This document shows positions 1 to 6,783 of a stretch of DNA of 13,750 nucleotides, piece after piece. This DNA comes from Chloroflexota bacterium (lineage in GTDB: Bacteria > Chloroflexota > Dehalococcoidia > GIF9 > UBA5620). Numbering within the stretch: position 1 is the first letter of the stretch; each line of letters starts with the position of its first letter. Where the stretch lies: positions 1 through 13,750 of the forward strand of contig JAPLHH010000085.1 in the NCBI GenBank assembly GCA_026389735.1, read 5' to 3'. The notes beneath the pieces are model-generated. The model worked only from the letters and a program-made list of their open reading frames with translations. It was not told the DNA's origin and did not search any database. The position numbers were made by a program, and so were the translations under genes.

Positions 1-456
1 CTGCGTTGCCGTGAAAGAGGTAAAAGTATTTACGCTGTTTGTTTTGGACGCTCAGCTTCCAGAGAACTATTCACGATGACTGAAGGAGTTTATCCCCTAG
101 AAGTAAGACTAGGACTCAAGGAAAAGCAACAAACCTTGCCAACATTTGAACTTATTGATGAACAAAGCAAGACGAAACATTTCATTCAACGTATTGATAG
201 CCTTGAAAAGACCCTAGATTATGTAGTTCGTAATTATGTGCGCGATAAGATACTTCTCCCAACAAAGTTATTCGGAGAGACACGTGAGGAAGTTGATAAT
301 TACCTTAACAATGAACTTAAAAAGGGCTATTTAAAAGAATGTCCTATGGACAATCCTAAATTACTAGGGAAACAAGTAATTTGCTTTAAATTAGAACGTG
401 AGAATCCACTAGTTATTGAAAGTCTAACTGCTACAAATGAAGAAGCGAGACCATAA
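1..456 (+). CDS. 3' part of an unrecognised AT-rich gene
   Basis: The reading frame is open from base 1 and closes at the TAA at 454-456. The first ATG is at 76, which would give 126 residues. No convincing ribosome site precedes it (only AGAGAA at 61-66) and 25 further codons upstream are open, so the gene may begin outside the window; an open run of that length can also arise by chance. The visible part is charged and probably helical, with many Lys, Glu and Asn residues, and shows no signal peptide, membrane segment or motif I recognise. By eye it is clearly richer in A and T than the metabolic genes to its right, which may mark foreign origin. The stop codon lies in the loop of an 11-bp inverted repeat that probably ends the transcript. 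I give no function. Confidence 0.6.
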   Translation: MRCRERGKSIYAVCFGRSASRELFTMTEGVYPLEVRLGLKEKQQTLPTFELIDEQSKTKHFIQRIDSLEKTLDYVVRNYVRDKILLPTKLFGETREEVDNYLNNELKKGYLKECPMDNPKLLGKQVICFKLERENPLVIESLTATNEEARP

Positions 457-470
457 GGCCTCGCTTCTTC
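439..470. terminator. Stem-loop terminator containing the stop codon
   Basis: A perfect 11-bp inverted repeat pairs GAAGAAGCGAG (439-449) with CTCGCTTCTTC (460-470). Two more pairs (CC 451-452 with GG 457-458) extend the stem inward past one mismatch, leaving the loop ATAA. The TAA stop at 454-456 lies in this loop. No T-run follows on the plus strand, so this is a strong hairpin but not a textbook intrinsic terminator. Confidence 0.55.
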
Positions 471-483
471 ATAACATAACTTA

Positions 484-509
484 ACGTAGCGCGTTTCCCA
501 ACGCAACGT
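484..509. other. Small imperfect stem-loop
   Basis: GCGTT (491-495) pairs with AACGC (500-504) across a TCCC loop. ACGT at 484-487 and 506-509 can pair outside it, leaving a bulge. It lies between the end of the left-edge gene and the tRNA promoter. The role is unknown; it could be a second transcript-end structure. Confidence 0.3.
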
Positions 510-590
510 AAGTATAACTTATATGTAATGCTTTGTCAAGTCCCCCTTGACACTTTATGTCCAAATTGACCCACTACCCGCAAGTGCCGT

Positions 591-619
591 TTGAGTTTCA
601 CTGTGCTTTTTGCTAGACT
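591..619 (+). promoter_or_regulatory. Promoter of tRNA-Ala
   Basis: TTGAGT at 591-596 and TAGACT at 614-619 are separated by 17 bases. TGC at 611-613 supplies an extended -10 element. Transcription would begin near 626, only a few bases before the mature tRNA 5' end at 629. Confidence 0.6.
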
Positions 620-628
620 TTGTGGCGT

Positions 629-704
629 GGGGCTGTAGCTCAATTGGGAGAGCGTTTGACTGGCAGTCAAAAGGTAGTGGGTTCGAATCCCATCAGCTCC
701 ACCA
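629..704 (+). tRNA. tRNA-Ala (anticodon GGC)
   Basis: A complete cloverleaf is visible. The acceptor strands GGGGCTG (629-635) and CAGCTCC (694-700) pair over seven positions. They include the G3-U70 wobble pair that is the identity element of alanine tRNAs. The D arm is GCTC/GAGC. The anticodon arm has a TTTGA/TCAAA stem with loop CTGGCAG, giving anticodon GGC for GCC/GCU alanine codons. The T arm contains the usual TTCGAAT loop. The 3' CCA is encoded (702-704). A matching promoter stands just upstream. Confidence 0.97.
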
Positions 705-835
705 TTAATTCTTAAGCGAGAAAGCGCTCCTGTCTCTCTTCCAAGATATTCTTCTGGGTATAGGGCAGTTGGCATACCTTGGGGCAATTTGTACCCACCA
801 TGATTCATAAATTCCTCCGTTCGGAAATATTTAAG

Positions 836-865
836 TTGCGTGTAGTGCTCCTGGCGATATATACT
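836..865 (+). promoter_or_regulatory. Candidate promoter for the SDR / enoyl-CoA hydratase pair
   Basis: TTGCGT (836-841) and TATACT (860-865) are 18 bases apart; an overlapping TATATA (858-863) gives a 16-base spacing. The start point would be near 872, leaving a leader of about 45 bases before the ATG at 917. The remaining intergenic sequence 705-835 shows nothing I can name. Confidence 0.45.
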
Positions 866-916
866 TTGGTGTTGGTTTTCGGCCAAAGCTGATAAATCTT
901 GTTTAGGAGGTGAGCA

Positions 917-1684
917 ATGGATTTTTCCCCGGATGATTTCTCTCTAAAAGGCAAAGTGGCCCTGGTAACCGGCGGCAGCCGCGGCATCGGGAAGGCTATT
1001 GCTGTTGGACTGGCTAAGGCTGGTGCCGACGTAGCTTTAGCCAGTCGGAAATTACCAGACCTTGAGGAAGTGGCTAAAGAGATAAAGGGAGCGAGTAGGA
1101 AGTCGCTGGTTGTGGCAGCACACGTGGGCAGGCTCGAGGAGATAAACAATCTAGTCAGTAAGGTCAAGGATGAGTTTGGCAGAATTGATATCCTTATAAA
1201 CAATGCGGCTACCAACCCGACCATGAACCAGGCCATAGACATAGAGGAGCGTGCCTGGGACTCCATTATGAATCTAAACCTAAAGGGGCTGTTCTTCCTC
1301 GGGCAGGCGGTGGCAAAGTTGATGAAGGAGCAAGGTGGAGGTAAAATTATCAATGTCGCCTCAATAGAAGGGATTACCCCTGGCATATTGCCCGTTTATG
1401 CCATAAGTAAAGCCGGGGTGATCATGGCAACGAAGGTCATGGCGCAGCAATGGGCTAAGTATAATATCAGGGTTAATGCCATAGCACCGGGACTGACCAG
1501 GACCCGTTTCAGCGAAGCCCTCTGGAGCAACCCTGATATTCTGAGCGTTGCTATGCTGGGGACGCCAATGGGGCGGGTAGCCGAGCCTGAGGAGATGGTT
1601 GGCGCTGTGATTTTCCTGGCATCTGATGCTTCCGGCTATGTAACCGGACAGGTTCTCGTCATAGATGGTGGCGCTACTATATAA
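917..1684 (+). CDS. SDR-family oxidoreductase, 3-oxoacyl reductase-like
   Basis: This is a classical short-chain dehydrogenase/reductase of 255 residues, the usual length for the family. It probably interconverts a hydroxyl and a carbonyl with NAD(H) or NADP(H). The cofactor motif TGGSRGIG is at 18-25 and NNAA at 95-98. The catalytic set is complete: Asn121, Ser149, Tyr161 and Lys165 (YAISK). The C-terminus VTGQVLVIDGG is typical of FabG-like members. The ATG at 917 follows AGGAGGTG (905-912). The enoyl-CoA hydratase starts 18 bases downstream, so the two are almost certainly co-transcribed. That partner suggests a 3-hydroxyacyl-CoA or related CoA-ester substrate. The exact substrate cannot be read from the sequence; a FabG role in fatty-acid synthesis is less likely because no fab neighbours are present. 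Confidence 0.92.
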   Translation: MDFSPDDFSLKGKVALVTGGSRGIGKAIAVGLAKAGADVALASRKLPDLEEVAKEIKGASRKSLVVAAHVGRLEEINNLVSKVKDEFGRIDILINNAATNPTMNQAIDIEERAWDSIMNLNLKGLFFLGQAVAKLMKEQGGGKIINVASIEGITPGILPVYAISKAGVIMATKVMAQQWAKYNIRVNAIAPGLTRTRFSEALWSNPDILSVAMLGTPMGRVAEPEEMVGAVIFLASDASGYVTGQVLVIDGGATI

Positions 1685-1702
1685 AGGAGAAAGGAGAATA
1701 GA

Positions 1703-2485
1703 ATGAAATTCGAGACGATTATCTATGAGAAGAAGGACAACGTTGCCTGGATAACCTTTAACCGACCTGAGAAGTTTAATGCTCAAAATCAGACCTTGCT
1801 GAACGAGGTTACCGCTGCACTGGAGGATGCTAAGGACGACGATGAGGTGCAAGTCATCGTTTTTACTGGGGCAGGTGACAAGGCTTTCAGCGCTGGTGCT
1901 GATGTCAACATGTTTCTTGATTGGACTCCCGTTAGCGTAATTAAGTGGTCCAAAGGGTCAAAAAGGGCATATACTTACATAAGGGAGATCCCCAAGCCGG
2001 TCATAGCCATGGTGAACGGGCTGGCTCTAGGTGGCGGGTGTGAAATGGCTATGAGCTGCGACATGATTATAGCCTCGGAAAATGCTCGATTTGGGCAGCC
2101 TGAGATAAGCGTCGGAGTCATACCCGGTGGCACCGGAACTCAGATATTGCCGAGGCTTGTGGGGGAGAAGAAAGCAAAAGAGATGATTCTTATCGGCGAC
2201 CCTATTTCGGCTGAGGAAGCACTGCGGCTCGGCTTGGTAAACAAGGTTGTCCCTGCAGATAAGCTGAGGGAAACCGTCGATGAGGTCATAAAAAAGCTTA
2301 AGAGCAAGAGCCCGGCTATCTTGAAAATCGCTAAGCTTGCGGTAAACAAGTCGCTCGAGACACCGATTTCGGTTGGTGTTCAGTGTGAAGAGGAGTTGTT
2401 TGCTCTGTGTTTTGGTACCCAGGACCAGAAGGAGGGGGTAAAGGCTTTCCTGGAGAAGCGACCTGCTAAGTACACGGGGAAATAG
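1703..2485 (+). CDS. Enoyl-CoA hydratase/isomerase family (crotonase)
   Basis: This 260-residue crotonase-fold protein most likely hydrates trans-2-enoyl-CoA to 3-hydroxyacyl-CoA in the cytoplasm. The substrate-binding loop SAGAD is at 63-67. The oxyanion-hole stretch LGGGCE ends in Glu114, and FGQPE ends in Glu134. These correspond to the two catalytic glutamates of true hydratases (Glu144 and Glu164 in the rat enzyme), so hydratase activity is more likely than isomerase or dehalogenase activity. The start has two purine-rich sites just upstream (1684-1697). Together with the SDR it forms a likely two-gene beta-oxidation or acyl-CoA module. No terminator with a T-run follows; the next structure is the long-loop inverted repeat at 2511-2569. 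Confidence 0.93.
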   Translation: MKFETIIYEKKDNVAWITFNRPEKFNAQNQTLLNEVTAALEDAKDDDEVQVIVFTGAGDKAFSAGADVNMFLDWTPVSVIKWSKGSKRAYTYIREIPKPVIAMVNGLALGGGCEMAMSCDMIIASENARFGQPEISVGVIPGGTGTQILPRLVGEKKAKEMILIGDPISAEEALRLGLVNKVVPADKLRETVDEVIKKLKSKSPAILKIAKLAVNKSLETPISVGVQCEEELFALCFGTQDQKEGVKAFLEKRPAKYTGK

Positions 2486-2510
2486 TTCCAGGCACTTTAG
2501 TAAAGACTGC

Positions 2511-2569
2511 GATTACGGCGATAAGAGAAGATGACGGTGGTGAAAGATATGAATGGCATCGCCGTAATC
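2511..2569. repeat. 12-bp inverted repeat with 35-base loop
   Basis: GATTACGGCGAT (2511-2522) is exactly complementary to ATCGCCGTAATC (2558-2569), with 35 bases between. It lies between the convergent ends of the hydratase gene and the small membrane-protein gene. Neither side has a T-run. It may be a bidirectional transcript end or a small palindromic mobile repeat. Confidence 0.55.
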
Positions 2570-2613
2570 ATATTATTACGCTACTATCCCCTTCAAGCAA
2601 GTAATAAAATTGT

Positions 2614-2826
2614 TTAAGGTTTAACAATAAATCGAACGATGAGAACACCTAGATAAATCATCACTCCTGCTGCCATCCAAATTATGGCAATAACTTTCAG
2701 GTCTCGTGCTTTTTGTTTCTTTTTATCTTCTGGTGCTGAAAGATATCTTGCTACATAAAAAAGAGGTAATCCAATACCAATCAACACTACTCCCATTAAC
2801 CAAATAATCAATCTCGTGGTATCCAT
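2614..2826 (-). CDS. Small two-helix membrane protein, function unknown
   Basis: The 70-residue product has two hydrophobic stretches, about residues 5-29 and 44-68, joined by a highly charged loop with the run APEDKKKQKARD. Both ends would sit on the same side of the membrane, probably outside by the positive-inside rule, since the basic loop should stay in the cytoplasm. The gene is supported by a strong AGGAGG site 8 bases before its ATG and by a good promoter at 2900-2929. I recognise no family. The upstream minus-strand neighbour is the metalloprotease gene, 128 bases away, but this gene appears to have its own promoter. Confidence 0.75.
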   Translation of the reverse strand: MDTTRLIIWLMGVVLIGIGLPLFYVARYLSAPEDKKKQKARDLKVIAIIWMAAGVMIYLGVLIVRFIVKP

Positions 2827-2899
2827 TCTTATCTCCTCCTTTTATTGCAATTACTTTTCATTTGCCGTTATCTTTTCTATTTCGATGTTTTCTCTGCTC

Positions 2900-2929
2900 A
2901 TTAAGCATCTGATTTCTACTTGTTGTCAA
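2900..2929 (-). promoter_or_regulatory. Promoter of the 70-residue membrane protein gene
   Basis: Read on the minus strand, a perfect TTGACA (2929-2924) is followed after 18 bases by CTTAAT (2905-2900). The start would fall near 2893, giving a leader of about 65 bases. Confidence 0.5.
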
Positions 2930-2954
2930 GGGATAATTGCGTATTATTATGTGG

Positions 2955-3341
2955 TTATTTGTCTTTCCTGAGCTTCTGGCTTTCTATCTTATATAAGGCG
3001 GCATCGCCGATGCCGAAATGGTGGGCGATCTCGTGGCGTACTACTCTGCCGATCTCCATTTCGATTTCTTTGTCGGAGCGACATTTCATTTCGATGGGCT
3101 TCTGAAAGATGGTTATCTTGTCCGGTAGAACCAGGTTGTATCCACTGTCTCGCTTGGTCTGAGGTACTCCTTCGTAAAGACCTAGCAGCTGTGTCTTATA
3201 TCCGAGTCCTAACCGGCTGATTTGGTTTGGACTGGGCCAGTCCTCAACTATAATATCGACGTTCTCCAGTTTGCCTTTGAATTCCGCTGGCAGTGCTTCT
3301 ATAGCTCTGAAGACGATGGCTTCGAATTTTTGCCTTTCCAT
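2955..3341 (-). CDS. Zincin_1-type (DUF1025-like) metallopeptidase
   Basis: The 128-residue product carries the zinc-metalloprotease motif HEIAHHFGIGD at 103-113. His103 and His107 would be metal ligands, Glu104 the catalytic base, and Asp113 probably the third ligand. LLGLYEGVP (52-60) and the ITIFQKPIE segment (76-84) also match the small Zincin_1 family, whose cellular role is not well established. An upstream in-frame ATG at 3401 would give 148 residues. I prefer the ATG at 3341 because a good promoter (-10 TATAAT at 3369-3364) lies across the longer reading frame and because family members usually begin with a short MxRxxFE segment. The ribosome site is weak, so the start is not certain. 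Confidence 0.85.
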   Translation of the reverse strand: MERQKFEAIVFRAIEALPAEFKGKLENVDIIVEDWPSPNQISRLGLGYKTQLLGLYEGVPQTKRDSGYNLVLPDKITIFQKPIEMKCRSDKEIEMEIGRVVRHEIAHHFGIGDAALYKIESQKLRKDK

Positions 3342-3363
3342 GTTTCTTAATCTGCCTGTTTTC

Positions 3364-3393
3364 ATTATACACTGCTTTGTTTCATTCTGGCAG
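3364..3393 (-). promoter_or_regulatory. Promoter of the metallopeptidase gene
   Basis: On the minus strand CTGCCA (3393-3388) is followed after 18 bases by a perfect TATAAT (3369-3364). The start would be near 3357, about 16 bases before the preferred ATG. This promoter decides against the longer reading frame starting at 3401. Confidence 0.5.
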
Positions 3394-3407
3394 TTGTTCA
3401 CCGCAAC

Positions 3408-3462
3408 ATGTAGCTGCGAGGCTTTAGCCTCGCCTAAGCACCTTAAAAGGTCACGGCTACAT
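3408..3462. repeat. REP-like cloverleaf repeat
   Basis: An outer stem ATGTAGC (3408-3414) / GCTACAT (3456-3462) encloses two hairpins. The first is GCGAGGC-TTTA-GCCTCGC (3416-3433) and the second is ACCT-TAAA-AGGT (3440-3451). This nested layout, with GC-rich GAGGC/GCCTC arms, resembles REP-type intergenic elements seen in many copies in environmental bacterial genomes. Only one copy of this type is in the window. Confidence 0.6.
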
Positions 3463-3479
3463 TCATTGAATCAGCGAGG

Positions 3480-3508
3480 TTGACGGGATAGCCTTGACGG
3501 GATAAAAT
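3480..3508 (+). promoter_or_regulatory. Upstream promoter for the toxin-antitoxin / leuS unit
   Basis: TTGACG (3480-3485) and TAAAAT (3503-3508) are 17 bases apart. An 11-base direct repeat TTGACGGGATA occurs at 3480-3490 and 3494-3504, so the -35 region is duplicated with a 14-base period. The leader to the antitoxin ATG would be about 115 bases. Confidence 0.45.
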
Positions 3509-3563
3509 CAGCCTGTTAGTCAATCCCCTTTTATTAAACGATTTTGATGTATAAACGAACTTG

Positions 3564-3598
3564 TTGACATTTCCGTAATGAATGCGTTAATATTCATT
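3564..3598 (+). promoter_or_regulatory. Antitoxin promoter with palindromic operator
   Basis: A perfect TTGACA (3564-3569) is followed 18 bases later by TAATAT (3588-3593). The palindrome AATGAAT (3577-3583) / ATTCATT (3592-3598), with 8 bases between arms, overlaps the spacer and -10 region. This is where Phd/YefM-type antitoxins usually bind to repress their own operon, so it is a likely autoregulatory site. Confidence 0.55.
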
Positions 3599-3631
3599 TG
3601 AAATAATGTTAGGTAAGAGGGAAGTTTATAG

Positions 3632-3916
3632 ATGCTAGATATACTGAAGAATCCTTTTGTTGGTGTTCATGAGTTAAGAAAGAACTTGACCAAGCTTCTT
3701 TTGTCCGTCAAAGAGGATGGGGCTGATGTTGTAATCACGCAGCAGGGAAAACCCGTGGCTCTTTTGGTGGATGTGGAAAGATATCTCGAGATGAAACAAG
3801 CGTTGAAGGAGTTTTCTGATCCAGAGTATTTGGCTGCTTTATTGGAGGCGAAGAAGGGAATTCGAGAAGGGAAGGGAATTCCGGCTGAAAAGGTTTTTGC
3901 CAATAAAGGGCTGTAA
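3632..3916 (+). CDS. Phd/YefM-family antitoxin
   Basis: The 94-residue protein has the Phd/YefM pattern. An N-terminal DNA-binding and dimer region reads VGVHELRKNLTKLL (about 11-24). It is followed by VVITQQGKPVALLVDVERYLEM (33-54), the family hallmark with a GKPVA turn. The C-terminal tail (from about 60) is charged and helical and would bind and neutralise the toxin. The ATG at 3632 follows AGAGGGA (3617-3622), and the stop overlaps the toxin start as TAATG, the usual coupled arrangement. It probably represses its own promoter through the palindrome at 3577-3598. Confidence 0.92.
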   Translation: MLDILKNPFVGVHELRKNLTKLLLSVKEDGADVVITQQGKPVALLVDVERYLEMKQALKEFSDPEYLAALLEAKKGIREGKGIPAEKVFANKGL

Positions 3917-4176
3917 TGTACCGAGCGATATTTTCCCGTCGGGCAGAAAAAGCCTTTATGAGCTTGCCTGATAGGGAAGCTAGAAAAGTTAAAGAGGCGA
4001 TACAGAAGCTGATAGAGAATCCTCGGGCTCACGGCACGATGAAGTTGGAAGGCGCACCGGTAGCTCGTTATAGATTCAGGATTGGAGACTACCGGATTCT
4101 TTTTGATATAGATGACGAAGCTAAAATTATCGAAATTTTGGACATTAGGAAAAGGGACGAGCAAACTTATAAATAG
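3916..4176 (+). CDS. RelE/ParE-family toxin
   Basis: The 86-residue product fits the RelE/ParE fold. The N-terminal strand YRAIFSRRAEKAF is followed by helices around KVKEAIQKLIENP. The core sheet motif RYRFRIGDYRILFDID lies at 51-66, and the last strand runs EILDIRKRDEQTY. Arg78, Arg80 and Tyr85 near the C-terminus occupy the region where RelE-type mRNA interferases carry their catalytic basic and tyrosine residues. Ribosome-dependent mRNA cleavage is therefore more likely than ParE-type gyrase poisoning, but this is inference. It is paired with the antitoxin by a one-base overlap. leuS starts only 9 bases after its stop, an unusual downstream partner. Confidence 0.92.
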   Translation: MYRAIFSRRAEKAFMSLPDREARKVKEAIQKLIENPRAHGTMKLEGAPVARYRFRIGDYRILFDIDDEAKIIEILDIRKRDEQTYK

Positions 4177-4185
4177 AGGTTGCTG

Positions 4186-6630
4186 ATGGCTGTTAAATAT
4201 AATCCTCAGGAAATCGAGAAGAAGTGGCAGGAGAAATGGGCGGCTGGCCGACTTTATGAGGTCAAGGAGGATGGCAAGCGCCCTAAGTTCTATGCCTTAA
4301 CTATGTTTCCGTATACCTCGGGAGACCTTCATATCGGGCACTGGTACGCTATGGCGCCTTCAGATGTCCAGGCCAGATTTAAGCGGATGCAGGGCTACAA
4401 TGTGCTGCATCCTATGGGCTTCGATGCTTTCGGGTTGCCGGCAGAGAATGCAGCTATTAAACACGGCATTCATCCTTATATCTGGACGATGGAAAATATC
4501 GAGAATATGCGCCGCCAGCTTAAGAGCATCGGGGCTATATATGATTGGAGCCGTGAGGTGGTCACCTGCTTGCCCGAATACTACAAATGGACGCAATGGT
4601 TTTTCTTAAAACTGTATGAAGCCGGTTTGGCTTATCGGGCTAAAGCACCGGTTAACTGGTGTCCCAAATGCCAGACAGTGCTGGCTAACGAACAGGTGGT
4701 GGGTGAGGGTTCCTGTGAGCGCTGCGGCACGGCTGTGCTCAGGAAGTTGCTGGAGCAGTGGTTTTTCAGGATCACCAAGTATGCCGATGAACTTCTAGAC
4801 TTCAGCAAAATAGACTGGCCCGAGCGCATAGAGATAATGCAGAATAACTGGATTGGCAGAAGCGCCGGCGCCGAGATTTCCTTCGGTCTGGAGCATAAAG
4901 GCGTTGATACCAAGGAGATAAGGGTATTCACCACCCGTCCCGATACTATCTTTGGGGTCACCTTCTTTGTCCTGGCGCCGGAGCACCCTCTGGTGCCTTT
5001 GCTCACCACACCGGAGCATAAGGCTGAGGTGGAGGAGTATATCCTTCAAACGCAGAAGCAAACTGAGATTGAAAGAACATCTGTGGAGAGGGAAAAGACC
5101 GGCGTCTTTCTGGGGAGCTATGTGATTAACAAGCTGAATGGCGAGCCGGTGCCTATCTGGATTACCGACTATGTGCTGCTCAGCTATGGCACCGGGGCGG
5201 TGATGGGGGTTCCGGCACATGACCAGCGTGACTTTGAGTTTGCCAAGAAATATGGGCTGCCAATACGGGTAGTCATCGCTCCTCCGGATTGGTCAGGAGA
5301 GGAATTCGAAGTTGCTTATACCGAATCTGGGACTATGGCGAATTCGGGGCAGTTCAACGGTCTTCCCCGCGAGCAGGGATTTGAAGCCATCTGCGATTAC
5401 ATGGAGGAAAAAGGCTGGGGGAAGCGGGCTGTCACCTACCGGCTTCGTGACTGGCTTATCTCCCGGCAGCGCTACTGGGGGGCGCCTATTCCGATGGTGT
5501 ACTGCGATAAATGCGGCATCGTACCTGTGCCGGAGAAGGATTTGCCGGTGTTACTGCCGCCTGATGCCGAGTTTAAGCCCACCGGTGAGTCACCGCTGAA
5601 ATACTGCGAGTCCTTTGTTAATACCACCTGCCCGAAATGCTCTTCGCCGGCAAAGCGGGAGACCGATACCATGGACACCTTCATGTGCTCCTCGTGGTAT
5701 TTCCTGCGCTATACCAACCCCGGTGCTGACAGTTTCCCCTTTGACAAGGACAAGTTGAAGCACTGGATGCCGGTGGACTTGTATACCGGCGGAGCGGAAC
5801 ATGCCGTCATGCATCTTCTTTATTCCCGCTTCTTCGTCAAGGCGCTCAGAGACATGGGACTGGTTGATTTCGATGAGCCCTTTACCAAGCTGTTCAACCA
5901 GGGGACGATTATCTATCAGGGTGACAAGATGAGCAAGTCCCGGGGCAATGTGGTTACGCCAGATGTCTATGTGTCCGAGATAGGGGCTGATGCTGTTCGA
6001 GCTTATCTCATGTTCATCGGCCCTTGGGAGCTGGGTGGTGAGTGGAGCGACCAGGGCATTGTAGGCATGAGCCGCTGGCTGAACCGGGTTTGGAATTTGG
6101 TAATAGCTGGTTATTCAGAGAAGAATGTTGACCCTGATGTGGAGAAAGAGCTGAGCCGTCTCATTCACAAGACCATCAAAAAGGTGACCAATGATATGGA
6201 GCGGTTCCGCTTCAACACCATGCTGGCGGCGCTGATGGAGTTTACTAACTATCTTGGCAAGGTGCACGACGGTGGCACGGTGTCTATTTCTCTGTGGAAT
6301 GAGGCCATAACCAACTTGCTGCTGCTTTTAGCGCCGACGGCGCCGCATCTTACCGAAGAACTGTGGATGAGGACTGGCCATCCTTACAGCATTCACAATC
6401 AGCCCTGGCCGGAATGGGATGAGGAGCTGGCCAAAGAGGAGGAGGTAACGTTGGTCATCCAGGTGAACGGCAAGTTGAGGGACAAAGTTACCGTGCCGGT
6501 GTCCATTACCGAGGCCGAGGCCAGGGAGTTAGCTTTGAGCCGAGAGCGGATAAAGGTATATGTCAAGGGCAACAAAATTGCTAAGATTATCTACGTCCCG
6601 CAGCGGCTGGTCAATATAGTGGTGGGGTAA
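4186..6630 (+). CDS. leuS: Leucine--tRNA ligase
   Basis: This cytoplasmic class I synthetase charges tRNA-Leu with leucine. The product is 814 residues, within the bacterial range. HIGH is at 49-52 and KMSKS at 581-585. Two zinc-type pairs, CPKC (159-162) and CERC (177-180), sit in the ZN-1 region. The CP1 editing domain that removes mischarged amino acids carries TTRPDTIFG from 249 and VPAHD ending in Asp346, the conserved editing aspartate. RLRDWLISRQRYWG is also present. A TTG at 4180 could extend the protein by two residues, but it overlaps the ribosome site AGAGGT (4175-4180), so the ATG at 4186 is the better start. It is probably co-transcribed with the toxin-antitoxin pair; no separate promoter or T-box leader is visible. 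Confidence 0.98.
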   Translation: MAVKYNPQEIEKKWQEKWAAGRLYEVKEDGKRPKFYALTMFPYTSGDLHIGHWYAMAPSDVQARFKRMQGYNVLHPMGFDAFGLPAENAAIKHGIHPYIWTMENIENMRRQLKSIGAIYDWSREVVTCLPEYYKWTQWFFLKLYEAGLAYRAKAPVNWCPKCQTVLANEQVVGEGSCERCGTAVLRKLLEQWFFRITKYADELLDFSKIDWPERIEIMQNNWIGRSAGAEISFGLEHKGVDTKEIRVFTTRPDTIFGVTFFVLAPEHPLVPLLTTPEHKAEVEEYILQTQKQTEIERTSVEREKTGVFLGSYVINKLNGEPVPIWITDYVLLSYGTGAVMGVPAHDQRDFEFAKKYGLPIRVVIAPPDWSGEEFEVAYTESGTMANSGQFNGLPREQGFEAICDYMEEKGWGKRAVTYRLRDWLISRQRYWGAPIPMVYCDKCGIVPVPEKDLPVLLPPDAEFKPTGESPLKYCESFVNTTCPKCSSPAKRETDTMDTFMCSSWYFLRYTNPGADSFPFDKDKLKHWMPVDLYTGGAEHAVMHLLYSRFFVKALRDMGLVDFDEPFTKLFNQGTIIYQGDKMSKSRGNVVTPDVYVSEIGADAVRAYLMFIGPWELGGEWSDQGIVGMSRWLNRVWNLVIAGYSEKNVDPDVEKELSRLIHKTIKKVTNDMERFRFNTMLAALMEFTNYLGKVHDGGTVSISLWNEAITNLLLLLAPTAPHLTEELWMRTGHPYSIHNQPWPEWDEELAKEEEVTLVIQVNGKLRDKVTVPVSITEAEARELALSRERIKVYVKGNKIAKIIYVPQRLVNIVVG

Positions 6631-6631
6631 G

Positions 6632-6660
6632 GCGGTCAAGACAGACCGTACCGATGGTTT
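6632..6660 (+). terminator. Possible leuS terminator
   Basis: CGGTC (6633-6637) pairs with GACCG (6644-6648), with a G-U pair outside. A TTTT run at 6657-6660 follows after a short gap. It lies two bases beyond the leuS stop. The stem is short and the T-run is offset, so the call is weak. Confidence 0.35.
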
Positions 6661-6783
6661 TAGGGGTGTCAATGATTATATGTAGTGGGATAAAGCAAAA
6701 CTACTCCGATTTGGCAGATTACTTGTGGGTAATATTGCGTAGTATTGAGGCCGAGCTCATTTTTAGGCTCAAGGGGTATTCCT

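Noticed and set aside
629..704. Integration (att) site at the tRNA-Ala 3' end
   Set aside because: No second copy of the tRNA 3' end is visible in the window and no integrase is present.
536..886. A 116-residue minus-strand reading frame before the SDR gene
   Set aside because: It is read antisense through the tRNA-Ala gene and its promoter, has no ribosome site, and contains the typical antisense-tRNA peptide GADGIRTH.
3342..3401. A 20-residue longer N-terminus for the metallopeptidase
   Set aside because: The TATAAT promoter element lies inside this stretch and neither upstream ATG has a ribosome site.
4000..4185. T-box leader upstream of leuS
   Set aside because: The toxin coding sequence runs to within 9 bases of leuS, leaving no room for a leader, and no T-box sequence is visible.
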